Part shown: positions 1 through 11,173 of the stretch, one piece after another
How the letters are laid out: the number at the start of each line of letters is the position of its first letter
Numbering within the stretch: position 1 is the first letter of the stretch
From: an uncultured Pelagibacteraceae bacterium
GTDB taxonomy: Bacteria; Pseudomonadota; Alphaproteobacteria; Pelagibacterales; Pelagibacteraceae
NCBI GenBank assembly: GCA_902537055.1
Contig: CACAZW010000001.1
Location: 62,001-126,000, forward strand
Length of the DNA stretch: 64,000 nt
Reading direction: 5' to 3'
Made by a program: the position numbers and the translations under genes
The notes under the pieces: generated by a model
Told to the model about the DNA's origin: nothing
Database searches by the model: none
What the model saw: only the letters and a program-made list of their open reading frames with translations

Positions 1-117
1 AATCATGATGCAGCAAAAATTGCTGAAGATGCAGGTTTAAAAGTAGTTATGAATAGATGTCCAAAAATTGAACTCTTCAGACCATTTTGGAAACCGCGAC
101 TAGATCTTAAAATTTAA
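1..117 (+). CDS. CoA-binding domain protein (C-terminal fragment, starts before window)
   Basis: Open frame from base 1: NHDAAKIAEDAGLKVVMNRCPKIELFRPFWKPRLDLKI*, resembles the C-terminus of the next protein. Confidence 0.6.
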   Translation, partial: NHDAAKIAEDAGLKVVMNRCPKIELFRPFWKPRLDLKI

Positions 118-125
118 ATCAAATT

Positions 126-551
126 ATGGATACAACACTTTTAGATGAAAAAATAAAAGAACTATATTTAAGTTATAGGACAATAGCAATTGTTGGAGCA
201 AGCCCAGACTCAAAAAAAACTTCCAATATAATAATGAAATATTTAAGAAATACAGGTTACAAAGTTTTTCCTGTTAATCCAGTAACAGATAATAAAATTA
301 TACATGGTGAACCAGTTTATAAAAAACTAACGGATATTAAAGATCATGTAGGAATTGTTAACGTTTTTAGACCTAGTGAGGAGGCTGAGGAAATAGCAAA
401 ACAAACAATAGAAATTGGTGCAAATGTATTATGGTTGCAATTAGGAATTCACAATGAAAATGCAGCTAAATTAGTCTCTCAAAATAAAATTTATTATATC
501 TCTAATAAATGTATTAAAAACGAATACGATAGATTATTCAAAACTATATAA
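126..551 (+). CDS. CoA-binding domain protein (YccU-like)
   Basis: ORF 141 aa; IAIVGASPDSKKTSNIIMKYLRNTGYKVFPVNP Rossmann CoA-binding signature. Confidence 0.8.
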   Translation: MDTTLLDEKIKELYLSYRTIAIVGASPDSKKTSNIIMKYLRNTGYKVFPVNPVTDNKIIHGEPVYKKLTDIKDHVGIVNVFRPSEEAEEIAKQTIEIGANVLWLQLGIHNENAAKLVSQNKIYYISNKCIKNEYDRLFKTI

Positions 552-616
552 TATCAAATTATTAAGTGTGATATTAAGACCTTTTATTTCATTTTAAATT
601 TAAGATAAATTAAAAT

Positions 617-1078
617 ATGAAATTCAAAATATTATTTTTTTTAATTACATTTTTTTATTTTAATTCTTCATTTGCCGATGTTTTAAAACCAAGTGTGAAT
701 ATAGATCCAAAACAAGTTGTTTTAATTCAATTAAAGGCGTTAATGAAAAATGACAGTCCATATAAAGATAGAGGAATTGAGCAAACATGGGAATTTGCAC
801 ATCCAAATAATCAAAGGATGACAGGTCCCTTAGATAGATTTAAAAGAATGTTAAAGGGGGCTTCATACTCAATGTTGATTGATCACAAAGAAAATACAGT
901 AACTGAAATTTACAAATCAAGTACTATGGCAACTTATGAAGTTGTTGTTTTGGATAAGGACAAACAATATTTTAAATTTAAATGGAAAGTTGAAAAGAAT
1001 AATAAAGAAGGCAATCTTTTAGATTGCTGGCTTACAACAGCAGTTTCACAACCAATACCTATGGGATCATCAATATAA
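617..1078 (+). CDS. Secreted DUF4864-like protein
   Basis: ORF 153 aa, N-terminal signal peptide, family-like pattern. Confidence 0.55.
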   Translation: MKFKILFFLITFFYFNSSFADVLKPSVNIDPKQVVLIQLKALMKNDSPYKDRGIEQTWEFAHPNNQRMTGPLDRFKRMLKGASYSMLIDHKENTVTEIYKSSTMATYEVVVLDKDKQYFKFKWKVEKNNKEGNLLDCWLTTAVSQPIPMGSSI

Positions 1079-1281
1079 TGAAAAAGCCTCCAATGTATAT
1101 TAGGTACGCAATTCTAATGTTTATTTTATGCTTTCCGACAATTTCATCCACTCAACTTGGATGGTATTTTTGGGGAAGTGAAGTCGGGATTAATATTGGT
1201 ATGGTAGTAGGTACAATTTCGGTTGTAGTTGCCGCTTATTTAATGTTCAGAATGGGCTGGCGTGACGCAGATGATGAATAA
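1078..1281 (+). CDS. Small membrane protein
   Basis: ATG at 1078 overlaps upstream TAA; two hydrophobic segments; the listed start at 1024 lies inside the upstream gene. Confidence 0.55.
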   Translation: MKKPPMYIRYAILMFILCFPTISSTQLGWYFWGSEVGINIGMVVGTISVVVAAYLMFRMGWRDADDE

Positions 1282-1327
1282 TAGAATTTTGTTTCGTAAG
1301 TAATTAAAATTTAGTAGGAATCTGATA

Positions 1328-3760
1328 ATGAAATCCAAAGCAAAAGTAGTTGTAGTTGGTGGTGGAGTAGTAGGTGTAAGTGCTCTTTATCATTTAGCAA
1401 AAAAAGGTTGGTCAGATGTAGCTTTGATTGAAAGAAAAGAACTAACATCAGGCTCAACTTGGCATGCAGCTGGCTTATTACCACTATTTAATATGAGTTA
1501 TTCCGTAGGACAACTCCATAAGTATGCTGTCAATTTGTATAAAACTTTAGAAGAAGAGACAGGCAAGAACGTAGGTTTCAGCGTTGTATCAAATATTAGA
1601 TTAGCAAGCACTAAAGATAGAATGGATGAATACTTTCAATACGCTGGTGTTGCTCAAACAATTGGTGTTGATGTAAAATTTTTAACTCCAGATCAAGTTA
1701 AGGAAATCTGGCCATTATGTAATACGTCAGATTTAGTTGGTGCAATACAACACCCTGAAGATGGATATATCCAACCAGCTGATTTAACTCAAGCTCTCGC
1801 AACAGGCGCAAGAAATAGAGGAGCAGAAATTTATAGAAATACAAATGTCGTAGGCATGAAACAAACCAAAGATGGATGGGTTGTTGAAACAGATAAAGGA
1901 TCCATAGAATGTGAACATATAATTTCTTGTTCAGGAAATTTTGCAAGACAAACTGGGAAGATGGTTGGTTTAGATATTCCAGTCATTCCAGTTGAACATC
2001 AATACATTGTTACTGAGCCTCATCCAGAAATTCAAAAAAGAAAAAAAGATGGATTACCAGAGATGGGAGTTTTAAGAGATAGTGATAGTAGATGGTATAT
2101 GAGAGAAGAAGCAGGTGGATTAATTTTAGGGCCATATGAAGATGGTGCACCAGCTTGTTATGTAGATGGACCATCAAAAGATTCTGAATATGAATTATTT
2201 CAGGAAGATTTGGATAGATTGGCTCCACACATTGAAGGTGCAATACATAGAGTCCCTGCGTTTGGAGAAGTGGGAGTTAAGAAAGTTTATAACGGTGCAA
2301 TTTGTTATACACCTGATGGTAACCCAATTGTTGGCCCTGCTTGGGGATTGAAAAATTTTTGGATAAATGAAGGTCATAGCTTTGGTATCACTGCAGCTGG
2401 TGGAGCAGGATGGCAACTTGCTGAATGGATCGTAGATGGTGAACCAACTATTGATATGCTTGGTGTTGAACCAAGAAGATATGGAGATTATTGTTCAAAA
2501 TCATATTTAAAAGCTAAAAATGAAGAAGCCTATAGTCACGTTTTCATAACTCACTTTCCTGATGAAGAAAGACCAGCAGCAAGACCATTAAGAACAGCAC
2601 CATGTTATGACAGAATGAAAAATTTAGGAGCAGTGTTTGGTCAAAAATTTGGATGGGAAAGACCTAATTTTTTTGCAACTGATGGAATGGAGCAAAAAGA
2701 CGATTGGTCATTTAGAAGATCTAAATGGTTCAATGCAATGGAAAAAGAATGCAAAAACGTAAAAGAAAATGTTGGTCTTTTAGATATGACTGCATTTGCA
2801 AAATGTAGAATTAAAGGACCTGGTGCTGAGGAATTTTTAGATAATTTAGTTGCAAACAAATTACCAAAAAAAGTTGGAAGAATTAATTTATGTCACGCTT
2901 TAAATACTAAAGGCGGAGTTCATTCTGAATTTACTATTATGAGAGAGTCACATGATAGCTTTTATTTAGTATCAGCAGGAGCTTTCCAAAGATTAGATCA
3001 TGATTGGATTTTAAAATGGATGCCTTCAGATGGTTCAGTGCAGTTTGAAAATTTAACTAATAGTAATGGAGTTTTGGTTGTTTCAGGTCCGAAAGCAAGA
3101 GAGTTAATGCAAAGAGTTTCAAAAGATGATTTTTCAAATGAAAACTTTAAATGGCTAAGTGCAAAAATGGTTGATGTAGGCTACGCACCAGTAAATGCTA
3201 TGAGAGTTAATTTTGTTGGTGAATTAGGATGGGAACTGCATCATCCAATGGAATATCAAAATCACATTTTTGATAAACTTATGGAAGCAGGGCAAGATCT
3301 TGGACTAAAGCCATATGGTATTAGAGCAATGAATAGTTTGAGAGTAGAAAAATCTTATAAATTGGTTGGAACAGAACTATCAATAGAATACTCACCTTAT
3401 GAAAGCGGTCTTGATAGATTTATACATCCTAATAAAGGAAGTTTTATTGGACTTGAAGCATTGAACAAGTGGAGAGAAAAAGGTTTTGATAACAAACTTG
3501 TTACCTTGGAGGTTCACAATCCAAAAGATGCAGATGTATTAGGCAACAATCCCATTTATGAAAATGGAAGTGTTATAGGAAGAGCTACAGGAGGAGATTT
3601 TGGTTTTAGAATTGGAAAATCATTAGCATTAGGAATGGTTAAACCAGAATTAGCAAATGTTGGACAAAAACTTAAAATTGAAATATTAGGTGAGAAATAT
3701 GATGCTACAATTTTAGATGAAAGTCCTTACGATCCAGAAAACAATTTATTAAGAGCTTAA
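1328..3760 (+). CDS. FAD-dependent dimethylglycine/sarcosine dehydrogenase-like (DAO domain + GcvT domain)
   Basis: [25 protein letters not shown] motif, STWHAAG, C-terminal aminomethyltransferase-like domain. Confidence 0.88.
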   Translation: MKSKAKVVVVGGGVVGVSALYHLAKKGWSDVALIERKELTSGSTWHAAGLLPLFNMSYSVGQLHKYAVNLYKTLEEETGKNVGFSVVSNIRLASTKDRMDEYFQYAGVAQTIGVDVKFLTPDQVKEIWPLCNTSDLVGAIQHPEDGYIQPADLTQALATGARNRGAEIYRNTNVVGMKQTKDGWVVETDKGSIECEHIISCSGNFARQTGKMVGLDIPVIPVEHQYIVTEPHPEIQKRKKDGLPEMGVLRDSDSRWYMREEAGGLILGPYEDGAPACYVDGPSKDSEYELFQEDLDRLAPHIEGAIHRVPAFGEVGVKKVYNGAICYTPDGNPIVGPAWGLKNFWINEGHSFGITAAGGAGWQLAEWIVDGEPTIDMLGVEPRRYGDYCSKSYLKAKNEEAYSHVFITHFPDEERPAARPLRTAPCYDRMKNLGAVFGQKFGWERPNFFATDGMEQKDDWSFRRSKWFNAMEKECKNVKENVGLLDMTAFAKCRIKGPGAEEFLDNLVANKLPKKVGRINLCHALNTKGGVHSEFTIMRESHDSFYLVSAGAFQRLDHDWILKWMPSDGSVQFENLTNSNGVLVVSGPKARELMQRVSKDDFSNENFKWLSAKMVDVGYAPVNAMRVNFVGELGWELHHPMEYQNHIFDKLMEAGQDLGLKPYGIRAMNSLRVEKSYKLVGTELSIEYSPYESGLDRFIHPNKGSFIGLEALNKWREKGFDNKLVTLEVHNPKDADVLGNNPIYENGSVIGRATGGDFGFRIGKSLALGMVKPELANVGQKLKIEILGEKYDATILDESPYDPENNLLRA

Positions 3761-4509
3761 TGAAAATATTAGTCGCAGTTAAAAGAGTTATTGATTACAA
3801 CGTTCAAATAAGAGTTAAAGAAGATGGTTCTGGTGTTGTTACTGACAACGTTAAAATGTCAACAAATCCACCAGATGACAATGCAATAGAAGAAGCAGTA
3901 AAAATTAAAGAGGCTGGCAAAGCTAAAGAAATAGTTGCAATTACAATCGGTGAAGAAAAAGCACAAGAAACTGTTAGAAAAGCATTAGCTGTTGGAGCGG
4001 ATAGGGGAATACATGTCAAAGTTGATAATGTGATTGAGCCATTAGCAGTTTCAAAAATTTTGAAAAAAATAGTAGAAAAAGAAAATCCTGATTTGGTGTT
4101 TATGGGAAAACAAGCAATTGACGATGATTGCAATCAAACTGGTCAGATGCTTGCAGCTTTATTAAATTGGCCTCAAGCAACTTTTGCATCGAAAATTGAA
4201 GTTAAAGATAATGCATTAGAAGTAACTCGTGAAATTGATGAAGGTTTAGAAACTATTGAAGTAAATGTTCCAGCTATTGTTACATGTGATTTAAGACTAA
4301 ATGAACCAAGATATGCTTCGCTTCCAAATATTATGAAAGCTAAGAAAAAACCAATAGAACAGATAAATGCTTCAGATTTAGGAGTTGATATTAATCCTAG
4401 AATCGAACAAATTAAAGTTGAAGAACCACCAAAAAGAAAAGCTGGAATAAAAGTCGCTAGTGTTGAAGAATTGGTGCAAAAATTAAAAAATGAGGCTAAG
4501 GTAATTTAA
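3760..4509 (+). CDS. etfB: Electron transfer flavoprotein subunit beta
   Basis: [26 protein letters not shown]..., [19 protein letters not shown] signature. Confidence 0.95.
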   Translation: MKILVAVKRVIDYNVQIRVKEDGSGVVTDNVKMSTNPPDDNAIEEAVKIKEAGKAKEIVAITIGEEKAQETVRKALAVGADRGIHVKVDNVIEPLAVSKILKKIVEKENPDLVFMGKQAIDDDCNQTGQMLAALLNWPQATFASKIEVKDNALEVTREIDEGLETIEVNVPAIVTCDLRLNEPRYASLPNIMKAKKKPIEQINASDLGVDINPRIEQIKVEEPPKRKAGIKVASVEELVQKLKNEAKVI

Positions 4510-5463
4510 ATGTCAGTATTATTAATTGCAGAACATAATAATAAAGAGGTTAGACCATTTACTTATAATGCTATAACTGCAGCTTCTCAAATAAACGAAG
4601 ATCTTCATGTTTTAGTTTTAGGTCATCAAGCTGATGATGTTGCAAAATCTTTATCTGAAGTTCCAAATGTAAAAAAAGTTATTCACGTTGATAATGAAAT
4701 TTATGAAAACTACATTGCTGAAAATTATACAACAGCAATAATTAAGCATGCAGAAAGTTATTCACATATTGTAAGCTCAGCAAATACATTTGGTAAAAAT
4801 TTAATGCCAAGAATTGCGGCATTACTAGATACTTCGCAAGTGAGCGATATAATTAAAGTTATTTCTGAGGATACTTTTTTAAGACCAATTTATGCAGGAA
4901 ATGCTTTTGCTACAGTTAAAAGTAATGACAAAAAAAAATGTGTTACCATTAGACCGACGTCGTTTGACCCTGCTGATAAGAGTGGTGGATCTGCTGAAAT
5001 TACAAAATCCGATCCAGCAGAAGCTAGTTCATCAACTAAATTTCTAAAGAAAGAAGAAGTTAAGTCAGACAGACCAGAGCTTGGAACAGCTAGAATAGTT
5101 ATTTCTGGTGGCAGAGGAATGCAAAATGGCGAAAATTTTAAATTAATAAGTGATATTGCGGATAAACTAAATGCAGCAATTGGAGCATCTAGAGCAGCAG
5201 TTGATGCTGGTTATATTACGAATGATCATCAAGTAGGGCAAACGGGTAAAGTTGTAGTTCCAGATTTATATATTGCAGTTGGAATTTCGGGTGCGATACA
5301 GCACTTAGCGGGAATGAAAGAAAGTAAAGTTATTGTAGCTATAAATAAAGACGGTGAAGCTCCAATTTTTAGTGTCGCAGATTACGGATTAGAAGCAGAT
5401 CTTTTTGAGGCGCTTCCTCAGTTTTTGTCAGAATTGAACAAATTAAACACTATACAAAAATAG
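4510..5463 (+). CDS. etfA: Electron transfer flavoprotein subunit alpha
   Basis: [36 protein letters not shown] signature. Confidence 0.95.
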   Translation: MSVLLIAEHNNKEVRPFTYNAITAASQINEDLHVLVLGHQADDVAKSLSEVPNVKKVIHVDNEIYENYIAENYTTAIIKHAESYSHIVSSANTFGKNLMPRIAALLDTSQVSDIIKVISEDTFLRPIYAGNAFATVKSNDKKKCVTIRPTSFDPADKSGGSAEITKSDPAEASSSTKFLKKEEVKSDRPELGTARIVISGGRGMQNGENFKLISDIADKLNAAIGASRAAVDAGYITNDHQVGQTGKVVVPDLYIAVGISGAIQHLAGMKESKVIVAINKDGEAPIFSVADYGLEADLFEALPQFLSELNKLNTIQK

Positions 5464-5487
5464 CAAATACTGTAAGAAATTATCATT

Positions 5488-7107
5488 ATGTCCAGAGAAG
5501 TGATGGAATACGATGTTGTCATCGTAGGTGGCGGACCATCAGGACTTTCAACTGCAATTAAATTAAAGCAGTTAAATCCAGATATTAATGTCTGCCTTTT
5601 AGAAAAAGCATCTGAAATAGGTGCACATATTTTGTCAGGGAACGTGTTTGAAACACGTGCTTTAGACGAACTAATACCTAATTGGAAAGAATTAAATGCT
5701 CCCATTAAAACAAAAGTTACAAAAGAAAAATTTTTATTTTTAGGAAAACAAAAATCATTAAGTTGGCCAACATGGTTGCTTCCTAAGGTTCAACAAAATC
5801 ATAACAATTATATTATAAGTCTTGCAAATCTTTGTAGATGGTTAGCAGAGCATGCTGAGGGATTAGGAGTTGAAATATTCCCAGGATTTCCAGCAAGTGA
5901 AGTTTTATATAATGATGATGGATCAGTTAAAGGTATTGCAACCCAAGATATGGGTATCGACAAAGAGGGAAATAAAAAAGATACTTATGAACCAGGAATG
6001 GAATTACATTCAAAAGTTACAGTATTTGCAGAAGGATGCAGAGGTCACTTAGGAAAAGAATTAATTAAGAAGTTTCAGTTGGATAAAGGTAAAAATCCTC
6101 AACAATATGGAATTGGTTTTAAAGAAATTTGGGAGATAGATGAAAAAAATCATACAGAAGGTTTAGTAATGCATACTGCTGGATGGCCTTTAGACAATAA
6201 CACCTACGGTGGAAGTTTTATGTATCATGCAGAAAATAAACAAGTTTTTCTTGGTTATGTAATTGGATTAGATTACCAAAATCCTCATCTATCACCTTTC
6301 GATGAATTCCAAAGGTTTAAAACTCATCCAGATATAAAAAAAATAATTGAAGGTGGAAAAAGAATTTCTTATGGCGCAAGAGCTTTAATTGAGGGAGGTT
6401 TACAGAGTTTACCTCAGATGTTCATGCCTGGTGCTTTGTTAGTTGGGTGTGATGCAGGAACATTAAATATGCCTAAAATAAAAGGGTCTCATACTGCAAT
6501 GAAGAGTGGAATGATAGCTGCTGAAACAATTTATGAGCATCTTACAAAAAATTTAAATTTATCTACATATGAACAAAAATTTAAAGAAAGTTGGGTTTAC
6601 AAAGAATTACATGAGGCAAGAAATGTAAAACCAAGTTTCTCTTGGGGATTAATTTTGGGTATATTATTTACTGGAATTGACCAGATTTTATTTAGAGGAA
6701 AGCTTCCTTTCACATTAAAGCATAAACATGCTGATCATGAAGCTTTAAAACCAGCAGACAAAATGCCAAAAATTGATTATCCTAAGCCTGATAACATTAT
6801 TACTTTTGATAAAACAAGTTCGGTTTATTTAACGGGTACAATTCATGATGACAATCAACCAGTTCACTTAAAACTTAAAGATCCAGATTTGCCTATAAAA
6901 TATACTTTAGAAAAATTTGATGAGCCTGCACAAAGATATTGTCCAGCAGGAGTTTATGAAGTTCAGGAAGTAAATTCAGTTCAAAAATTTGTAATAAATG
7001 CACAAAATTGCATACATTGTAAAACTTGTGATATTAAAGAGCCATCTCAAAATATTACATGGGTCACTCCTGAAGGTGGGGGCGGACCTAAATATGGAAA
7101 TATGTAG
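5488..7107 (+). CDS. Electron transfer flavoprotein-ubiquinone oxidoreductase
   Basis: FAD motif DVVIVGGGPSGLSTAIKL, C-terminal 4Fe-4S NCIHCKTCDIKEPSQNITWVTPEGGGGPKY. Confidence 0.95.
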   Translation: MSREVMEYDVVIVGGGPSGLSTAIKLKQLNPDINVCLLEKASEIGAHILSGNVFETRALDELIPNWKELNAPIKTKVTKEKFLFLGKQKSLSWPTWLLPKVQQNHNNYIISLANLCRWLAEHAEGLGVEIFPGFPASEVLYNDDGSVKGIATQDMGIDKEGNKKDTYEPGMELHSKVTVFAEGCRGHLGKELIKKFQLDKGKNPQQYGIGFKEIWEIDEKNHTEGLVMHTAGWPLDNNTYGGSFMYHAENKQVFLGYVIGLDYQNPHLSPFDEFQRFKTHPDIKKIIEGGKRISYGARALIEGGLQSLPQMFMPGALLVGCDAGTLNMPKIKGSHTAMKSGMIAAETIYEHLTKNLNLSTYEQKFKESWVYKELHEARNVKPSFSWGLILGILFTGIDQILFRGKLPFTLKHKHADHEALKPADKMPKIDYPKPDNIITFDKTSSVYLTGTIHDDNQPVHLKLKDPDLPIKYTLEKFDEPAQRYCPAGVYEVQEVNSVQKFVINAQNCIHCKTCDIKEPSQNITWVTPEGGGGPKYGNM

Positions 7108-7482
7108 TTAGGATAAATCGATTGCAAACTTTTTTAAAGTTTCAATTGGAATAAGTTTCAAAGTGTTTTTATGAGTTTTCTTTAAATAAATTGGACATCC
7201 TTTTCCCGCTTCTAAAGCTCTAGCATACCAACCTGCACAAACACACCAACTATCTCCATCTTTTAAACCCGGAAAACCAAATTCAGGATGAGGTGTAATT
7301 AAATCATTGCCTGCTTCTTTACACCATTCTAAAAATTCAGTATTTACTTTTGCACAAACAGTGTGCACACCATGATCATTTTCATCTGTATTGCAACATC
7401 CGTCTCTATACCATCCTGTTAAAGGATCATTTGAACATAACTCCAAGTCTTCGTCTAAAACATTTTTTTGTTTATCAGCCAT
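7108..7482 (-). CDS. DUF2237 family protein
   Basis: GWYRDGCCNTDENDHGVHTVCA...FPGLKDGDSWCVCAGWYARA. Confidence 0.85.
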   Translation of the reverse strand: MADKQKNVLDEDLELCSNDPLTGWYRDGCCNTDENDHGVHTVCAKVNTEFLEWCKEAGNDLITPHPEFGFPGLKDGDSWCVCAGWYARALEAGKGCPIYLKKTHKNTLKLIPIETLKKFAIDLS

Positions 7483-8083
7483 GAAACAATCTTGTTAATT
7501 TTTTATCAATATCTATGTTAAAAGAAAATGATCTTCTTTCACCATCAGATTTAAATGGATATGCAGTATGCATTAAATTATTTGGGAATAAGATAAGATC
7601 ACCAACTCTTGGTTTATGATTAAATATAGAATTATTTAAAAAAGATTTAGAACCATAAATAAAATCAATTGTTCCGTTAGTTTTAATTTTTTTATGTCCC
7701 TTTGTTAAATTGTTTGGAATTTTTAAATAACCAACTCCAGAAACATTGCCATCATGAAAATGTACAGGATTATAATCATTTTTAAATTGTCTTACGACCC
7801 ATAAATTCTTAATTTTAATATTTTTTGACTTCTTATTAAGATTTTTTTTTAAATATTGATTTACGCTTTTAGAAATAAAACTTTTTAAATTTTTTTTAAT
7901 AAATTTATTTTTTAATTCAATTTCTTGCTCAACTTGACCTACTAACTTTTTTGAATAGTCATTTGATTTCAATTTTTTCTTATCTTTAATAATACTTTCA
8001 ACTTCGTCATTAATTTTTTTTACCAAGTTTAACGGAATTTTAACAACAGCAATTTTTGGTCCAAACGGACTTAAAACTTTCAT
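7475..8083 (-). CDS. Putative 2OG-Fe(II) oxygenase-like protein
   Basis: HFHDGNVSGVGYLKIP...GDLILFPNNLMHTAYPF...RRSFSFNI. Confidence 0.65.
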   Translation of the reverse strand: MKVLSPFGPKIAVVKIPLNLVKKINDEVESIIKDKKKLKSNDYSKKLVGQVEQEIELKNKFIKKNLKSFISKSVNQYLKKNLNKKSKNIKIKNLWVVRQFKNDYNPVHFHDGNVSGVGYLKIPNNLTKGHKKIKTNGTIDFIYGSKSFLNNSIFNHKPRVGDLILFPNNLMHTAYPFKSDGERRSFSFNIDIDKKLTRLFHG

Positions 8084-8091
8084 TAATTTTT

Positions 8092-8580
8092 TTATATTTT
8101 TGTTGGATTAGGTTGCCCTTTATAAACAACTTCTGGATCAAATTTTTTTTCTTCTTCTTCAAATTTCATTTCGATTTGTCTTGCATTATCAATTTTACCC
8201 AAAGGAACAGATCTATAAAAACAGGATCTGTAACCAACGTGGCAACTAGAGCCTTCGCCAATATCTACAGTCATCCAAACTGCATCTTGATCATCATCAA
8301 TTCGAATCTCCTTTACTTTTTGAACAAACCCACTTGTTTTTCCTTTATGCCAAATTGATTGTCTTGATCTGCTCCAGTAATGAGCTTCTTTAGTTTCAAT
8401 AGTTAACTTGAAGGCTTCGACATTCATATACCCATGCATTAATATTTCTTTTGTTTTTGAGCATGTTGTAATGACTGGAATCAATCCATCATTGTCAAAT
8501 TTAGGAGATAAAAGCTTGCCTTCTTCTATTTCTGCTACATTTTCTCTTTTTTTAAACATATATGTGGAATTATCTAACAT
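8092..8580 (-). CDS. hisI: Phosphoribosyl-AMP cyclohydrolase
   Basis: YMNVEAFKLTIETKEAHYWSRSRQSIWHKGKTSG...CHVGYRSCFYR. Confidence 0.93.
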   Translation of the reverse strand: MLDNSTYMFKKRENVAEIEEGKLLSPKFDNDGLIPVITTCSKTKEILMHGYMNVEAFKLTIETKEAHYWSRSRQSIWHKGKTSGFVQKVKEIRIDDDQDAVWMTVDIGEGSSCHVGYRSCFYRSVPLGKIDNARQIEMKFEEEEKKFDPEVVYKGQPNPTKI

Positions 8581-8637
8581 AATAATAAATATAATAAATA
8601 TTTTAAAATTAAGGTTTTATATATATAAAAGCACGTC

Positions 8638-9240
8638 ATGAAATTAGTAAAAAACGAAAACGAAAAAAAAATTAATGAAGTAACTGACAAAGAAGCTGAA
8701 GAAGCTTTTGTCAAAATCCTTAAATGGTTAGGTGAAGATCCTACTAGAGAAGGTTTATTGGAAACTCCAAAAAGAGTTACAAAAGCATTTAAAGAATATT
8801 TCAAGGGTTATAAAGAAGATCCTAAAGCAGTTCTAGATAAAACATTTGGTGATGTTGAAGGCTATAGCGATATGGTTGTTCAAAAAAATATCTCAGTACA
8901 AAGTCATTGCGAACATCACATGGCACCAATTATAGGAATTGCTCATGTAGCATATATTCCAAATCAAAGAGTTGTAGGATTAAGTAAAATAGCAAGAGTT
9001 GTAGAAGTATTTTCAAAAAGATTACAAACACAAGAAAGATTAACTGTTCAGATCGCTAATACTTTAATGGAGTCGTTGGATGCAAAAGGTGTTGCGGTTA
9101 CAATAGATTCAACTCATCAGTGTATGACTATGAGAGGTATAAAAAAAGAGCAAGCTACCACAGTTACAAATTTTTATCTTGGACAGTTTAAAGACGATTT
9201 AAGTTATCAAAATAGATATTTGCGATTTATTGCAAAATAA
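8638..9240 (+). CDS. folE: GTP cyclohydrolase I
   Basis: SVQSHCEHHMAPIIGIAHVAYIP...TLMESLDAKGVAV...QCMTMRGIKK. Confidence 0.96.
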   Translation: MKLVKNENEKKINEVTDKEAEEAFVKILKWLGEDPTREGLLETPKRVTKAFKEYFKGYKEDPKAVLDKTFGDVEGYSDMVVQKNISVQSHCEHHMAPIIGIAHVAYIPNQRVVGLSKIARVVEVFSKRLQTQERLTVQIANTLMESLDAKGVAVTIDSTHQCMTMRGIKKEQATTVTNFYLGQFKDDLSYQNRYLRFIAK

Positions 9241-9255
9241 TATTTACTGATAAAC

Positions 9256-10257
9256 ATGGCGGACTCATTTAAAGCAGTTGTAATAAATAATCAGAACGAA
9301 AATTTTACAAGAGAAGTTAAAGAATTAAGTTTAGACCATTTTAAAAATGGTGAGGTGCTAGTTAGGATAGATTATTCTGATCTTAATTGGAAGGATGCAA
9401 TGATACTAAAAGATGGTGGTAAATTAGTTAAAGAGTATCCAAGAATACCTGGTATTGATTTTTCTGGAACAGTTGCACAAGGCGATGGTGAAGAATTTAA
9501 AGAAGGAGACAGAGTTATATTAACAGGTTGTAGAGCAGGAGAACTTTTTGATGGTGGATATTCTCAATACGCAAAAGTTAAAAAGGATCATATTACAAAA
9601 ACACCTGAGGGAATGACAAATAAACAAGCTATGATTTTAGGTACTGCTGGTCTTACAGGTTTGTTATGTGCCTTTGCGGTTAAAGCAAGAGAGGAGCTAT
9701 TGATGCAATCAAAAGTTAACGATGTATTAGTAACTGGTTCTACAGGAGGTGTTGGAATGGTAGCAGTAATGGTTCTTGCTAAAATGGGAATTAATGTAAC
9801 AGCAATAACTGGTAAACCAGATAAAGCAGATTATCTAAAAGAGCTTGGTGCTAAAAACGTTATAGATCGTAAAGAATTTGAGGGTGAAGCAAGATTAATT
9901 GATAAAGGAACATGGGATGGAGTTGTAGATACTGTGGGTGGTAACATTTTATCTAATGCAATAGCTCAAACTAAACCAAAAGGAATTATTGCCATATGTG
10001 GAAATGCTAGTGGCAATAAATTAAATACATCAGTAATTCCATTTATTTTAAGAGCAGTCAAATTATGGGGAGTAGACTCGGTTAATATCAGTAAAAAAAG
10101 AAAAGAGTTTGTATGGGGAGAATTTCCTGCTTTGCTAGATTTTAATATTTTAGAAAAATCAGTAAATACTATTGGATTAGATGAATTATTAAATGTCTAT
10201 CCTGATATATTAAAAGGTAATTTAAAAAATAAAATTGTAGTGGACGTAAATAAATAA
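9256..10257 (+). CDS. acuI: YhdH/AcuI-family quinone oxidoreductase / acryloyl-CoA reductase-like
   Basis: YSDLNWKDAMIL, PRIPGIDFSGTV, VTGSTGGVGMVAVMVLAKMG; function by family only. Confidence 0.75.
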   Translation: MADSFKAVVINNQNENFTREVKELSLDHFKNGEVLVRIDYSDLNWKDAMILKDGGKLVKEYPRIPGIDFSGTVAQGDGEEFKEGDRVILTGCRAGELFDGGYSQYAKVKKDHITKTPEGMTNKQAMILGTAGLTGLLCAFAVKAREELLMQSKVNDVLVTGSTGGVGMVAVMVLAKMGINVTAITGKPDKADYLKELGAKNVIDRKEFEGEARLIDKGTWDGVVDTVGGNILSNAIAQTKPKGIIAICGNASGNKLNTSVIPFILRAVKLWGVDSVNISKKRKEFVWGEFPALLDFNILEKSVNTIGLDELLNVYPDILKGNLKNKIVVDVNK

Positions 10258-11147
10258 TGGATTGGGATAAATTAAAGATATTTCATGCAGTTGCTGAGGC
10301 AGGTAGTTTTACAAGCGCTACAGTAATTCTAAATCTTAGTCAATCAGCGATAAGTAGACAAATTCAATCTTTAGAAGAAGACTTAAAAGTAAAATTGTTT
10401 GAGAGACATGCTAGAGGATTAACTCTTACAGAAAATGGAGAATATGTATTTAAAACTGCTCACGAGGTAATCTCAAAATTAAAAGAGGTAGAAACAACTT
10501 TAGGAGACAAAAAAACCAAACCTTCTGGAAAATTATCAGTAACAACTGTAGTAAGTTTTGGAACAACATGGTTAACGCCAAGAATACAAGAATTTATGCA
10601 ATTAAATCCCGAAATTGAAGTTGAACTCATATTTGATGATAGAGAGCTAGATTTAAGCACAAGACAAGCGGATATTGGAATATTTATGAGAAGACCAAAA
10701 CAACTTAATTATATCCAAAAAAAGCTTATAGATATCAATTATCACATTTACGGATCACCAAAATACCTAGAAAAACATGGATATCCTAAGACAGTTAATG
10801 ATTTAAATAAGCACAACTTTATTTCATTTGGTAGAGGAGCTCCATCTCCAGTTTATAATCCAGATTGGGCATTAAAACTTGGAATGAAAGATAATAAAAA
10901 AAGAAAAACTGTAATGAGAGTGAATAGTGTTTATGGTTTACTATTAGCCGTTCAAAGCGGTGTCGGATTAGCTGCAATACCAGATTACTTGACTGTCAAA
11001 CAACCTAATATTGTTAAAGTTTTACCAAGCGTTCAAGGTCCAACTACCGAAGCACACTTTGTATATCCTCAATCACTTAAAAATGTTGCTAGAGTACAAG
11101 CTTTTAGAAACTTCCTTTACAGTAAAATTTCTGAGTGGGAATTTTAA
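10257..11147 (+). CDS. LysR-family transcriptional regulator
   Basis: N-terminal wHTH FHAVAEAGSFTSATVILNLSQSAISRQIQSLEEDL. Confidence 0.92.
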   Translation: MDWDKLKIFHAVAEAGSFTSATVILNLSQSAISRQIQSLEEDLKVKLFERHARGLTLTENGEYVFKTAHEVISKLKEVETTLGDKKTKPSGKLSVTTVVSFGTTWLTPRIQEFMQLNPEIEVELIFDDRELDLSTRQADIGIFMRRPKQLNYIQKKLIDINYHIYGSPKYLEKHGYPKTVNDLNKHNFISFGRGAPSPVYNPDWALKLGMKDNKKRKTVMRVNSVYGLLLAVQSGVGLAAIPDYLTVKQPNIVKVLPSVQGPTTEAHFVYPQSLKNVARVQAFRNFLYSKISEWEF

Positions 11148-11173
11148 TAAAATTTTCCAAAAAAACAGCACTA

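Noticed and set aside
1281-1328. Possible SAM/glycine riboswitch upstream of the dehydrogenase
   Set aside because: Gap is only about 45 nt and no stem pattern visible; too short for known aptamers.
1698-2859. Minus-strand ORFs (1698-1946, 2010-2243, 2195-2416, 2641-2859) inside the dehydrogenase gene
   Set aside because: Antisense to a well-supported CDS, no recognisable domains, composition expected from low-GC codon usage.
3804-4133. 109-aa minus-strand ORF
   Set aside because: Entirely antisense to etfB; no start context or family signal.
8056-8641. Plus-strand ORFs 8056-8358 and 8408-8641
   Set aside because: Antisense to hisI; F/I/S-rich translation typical of shadow frames.
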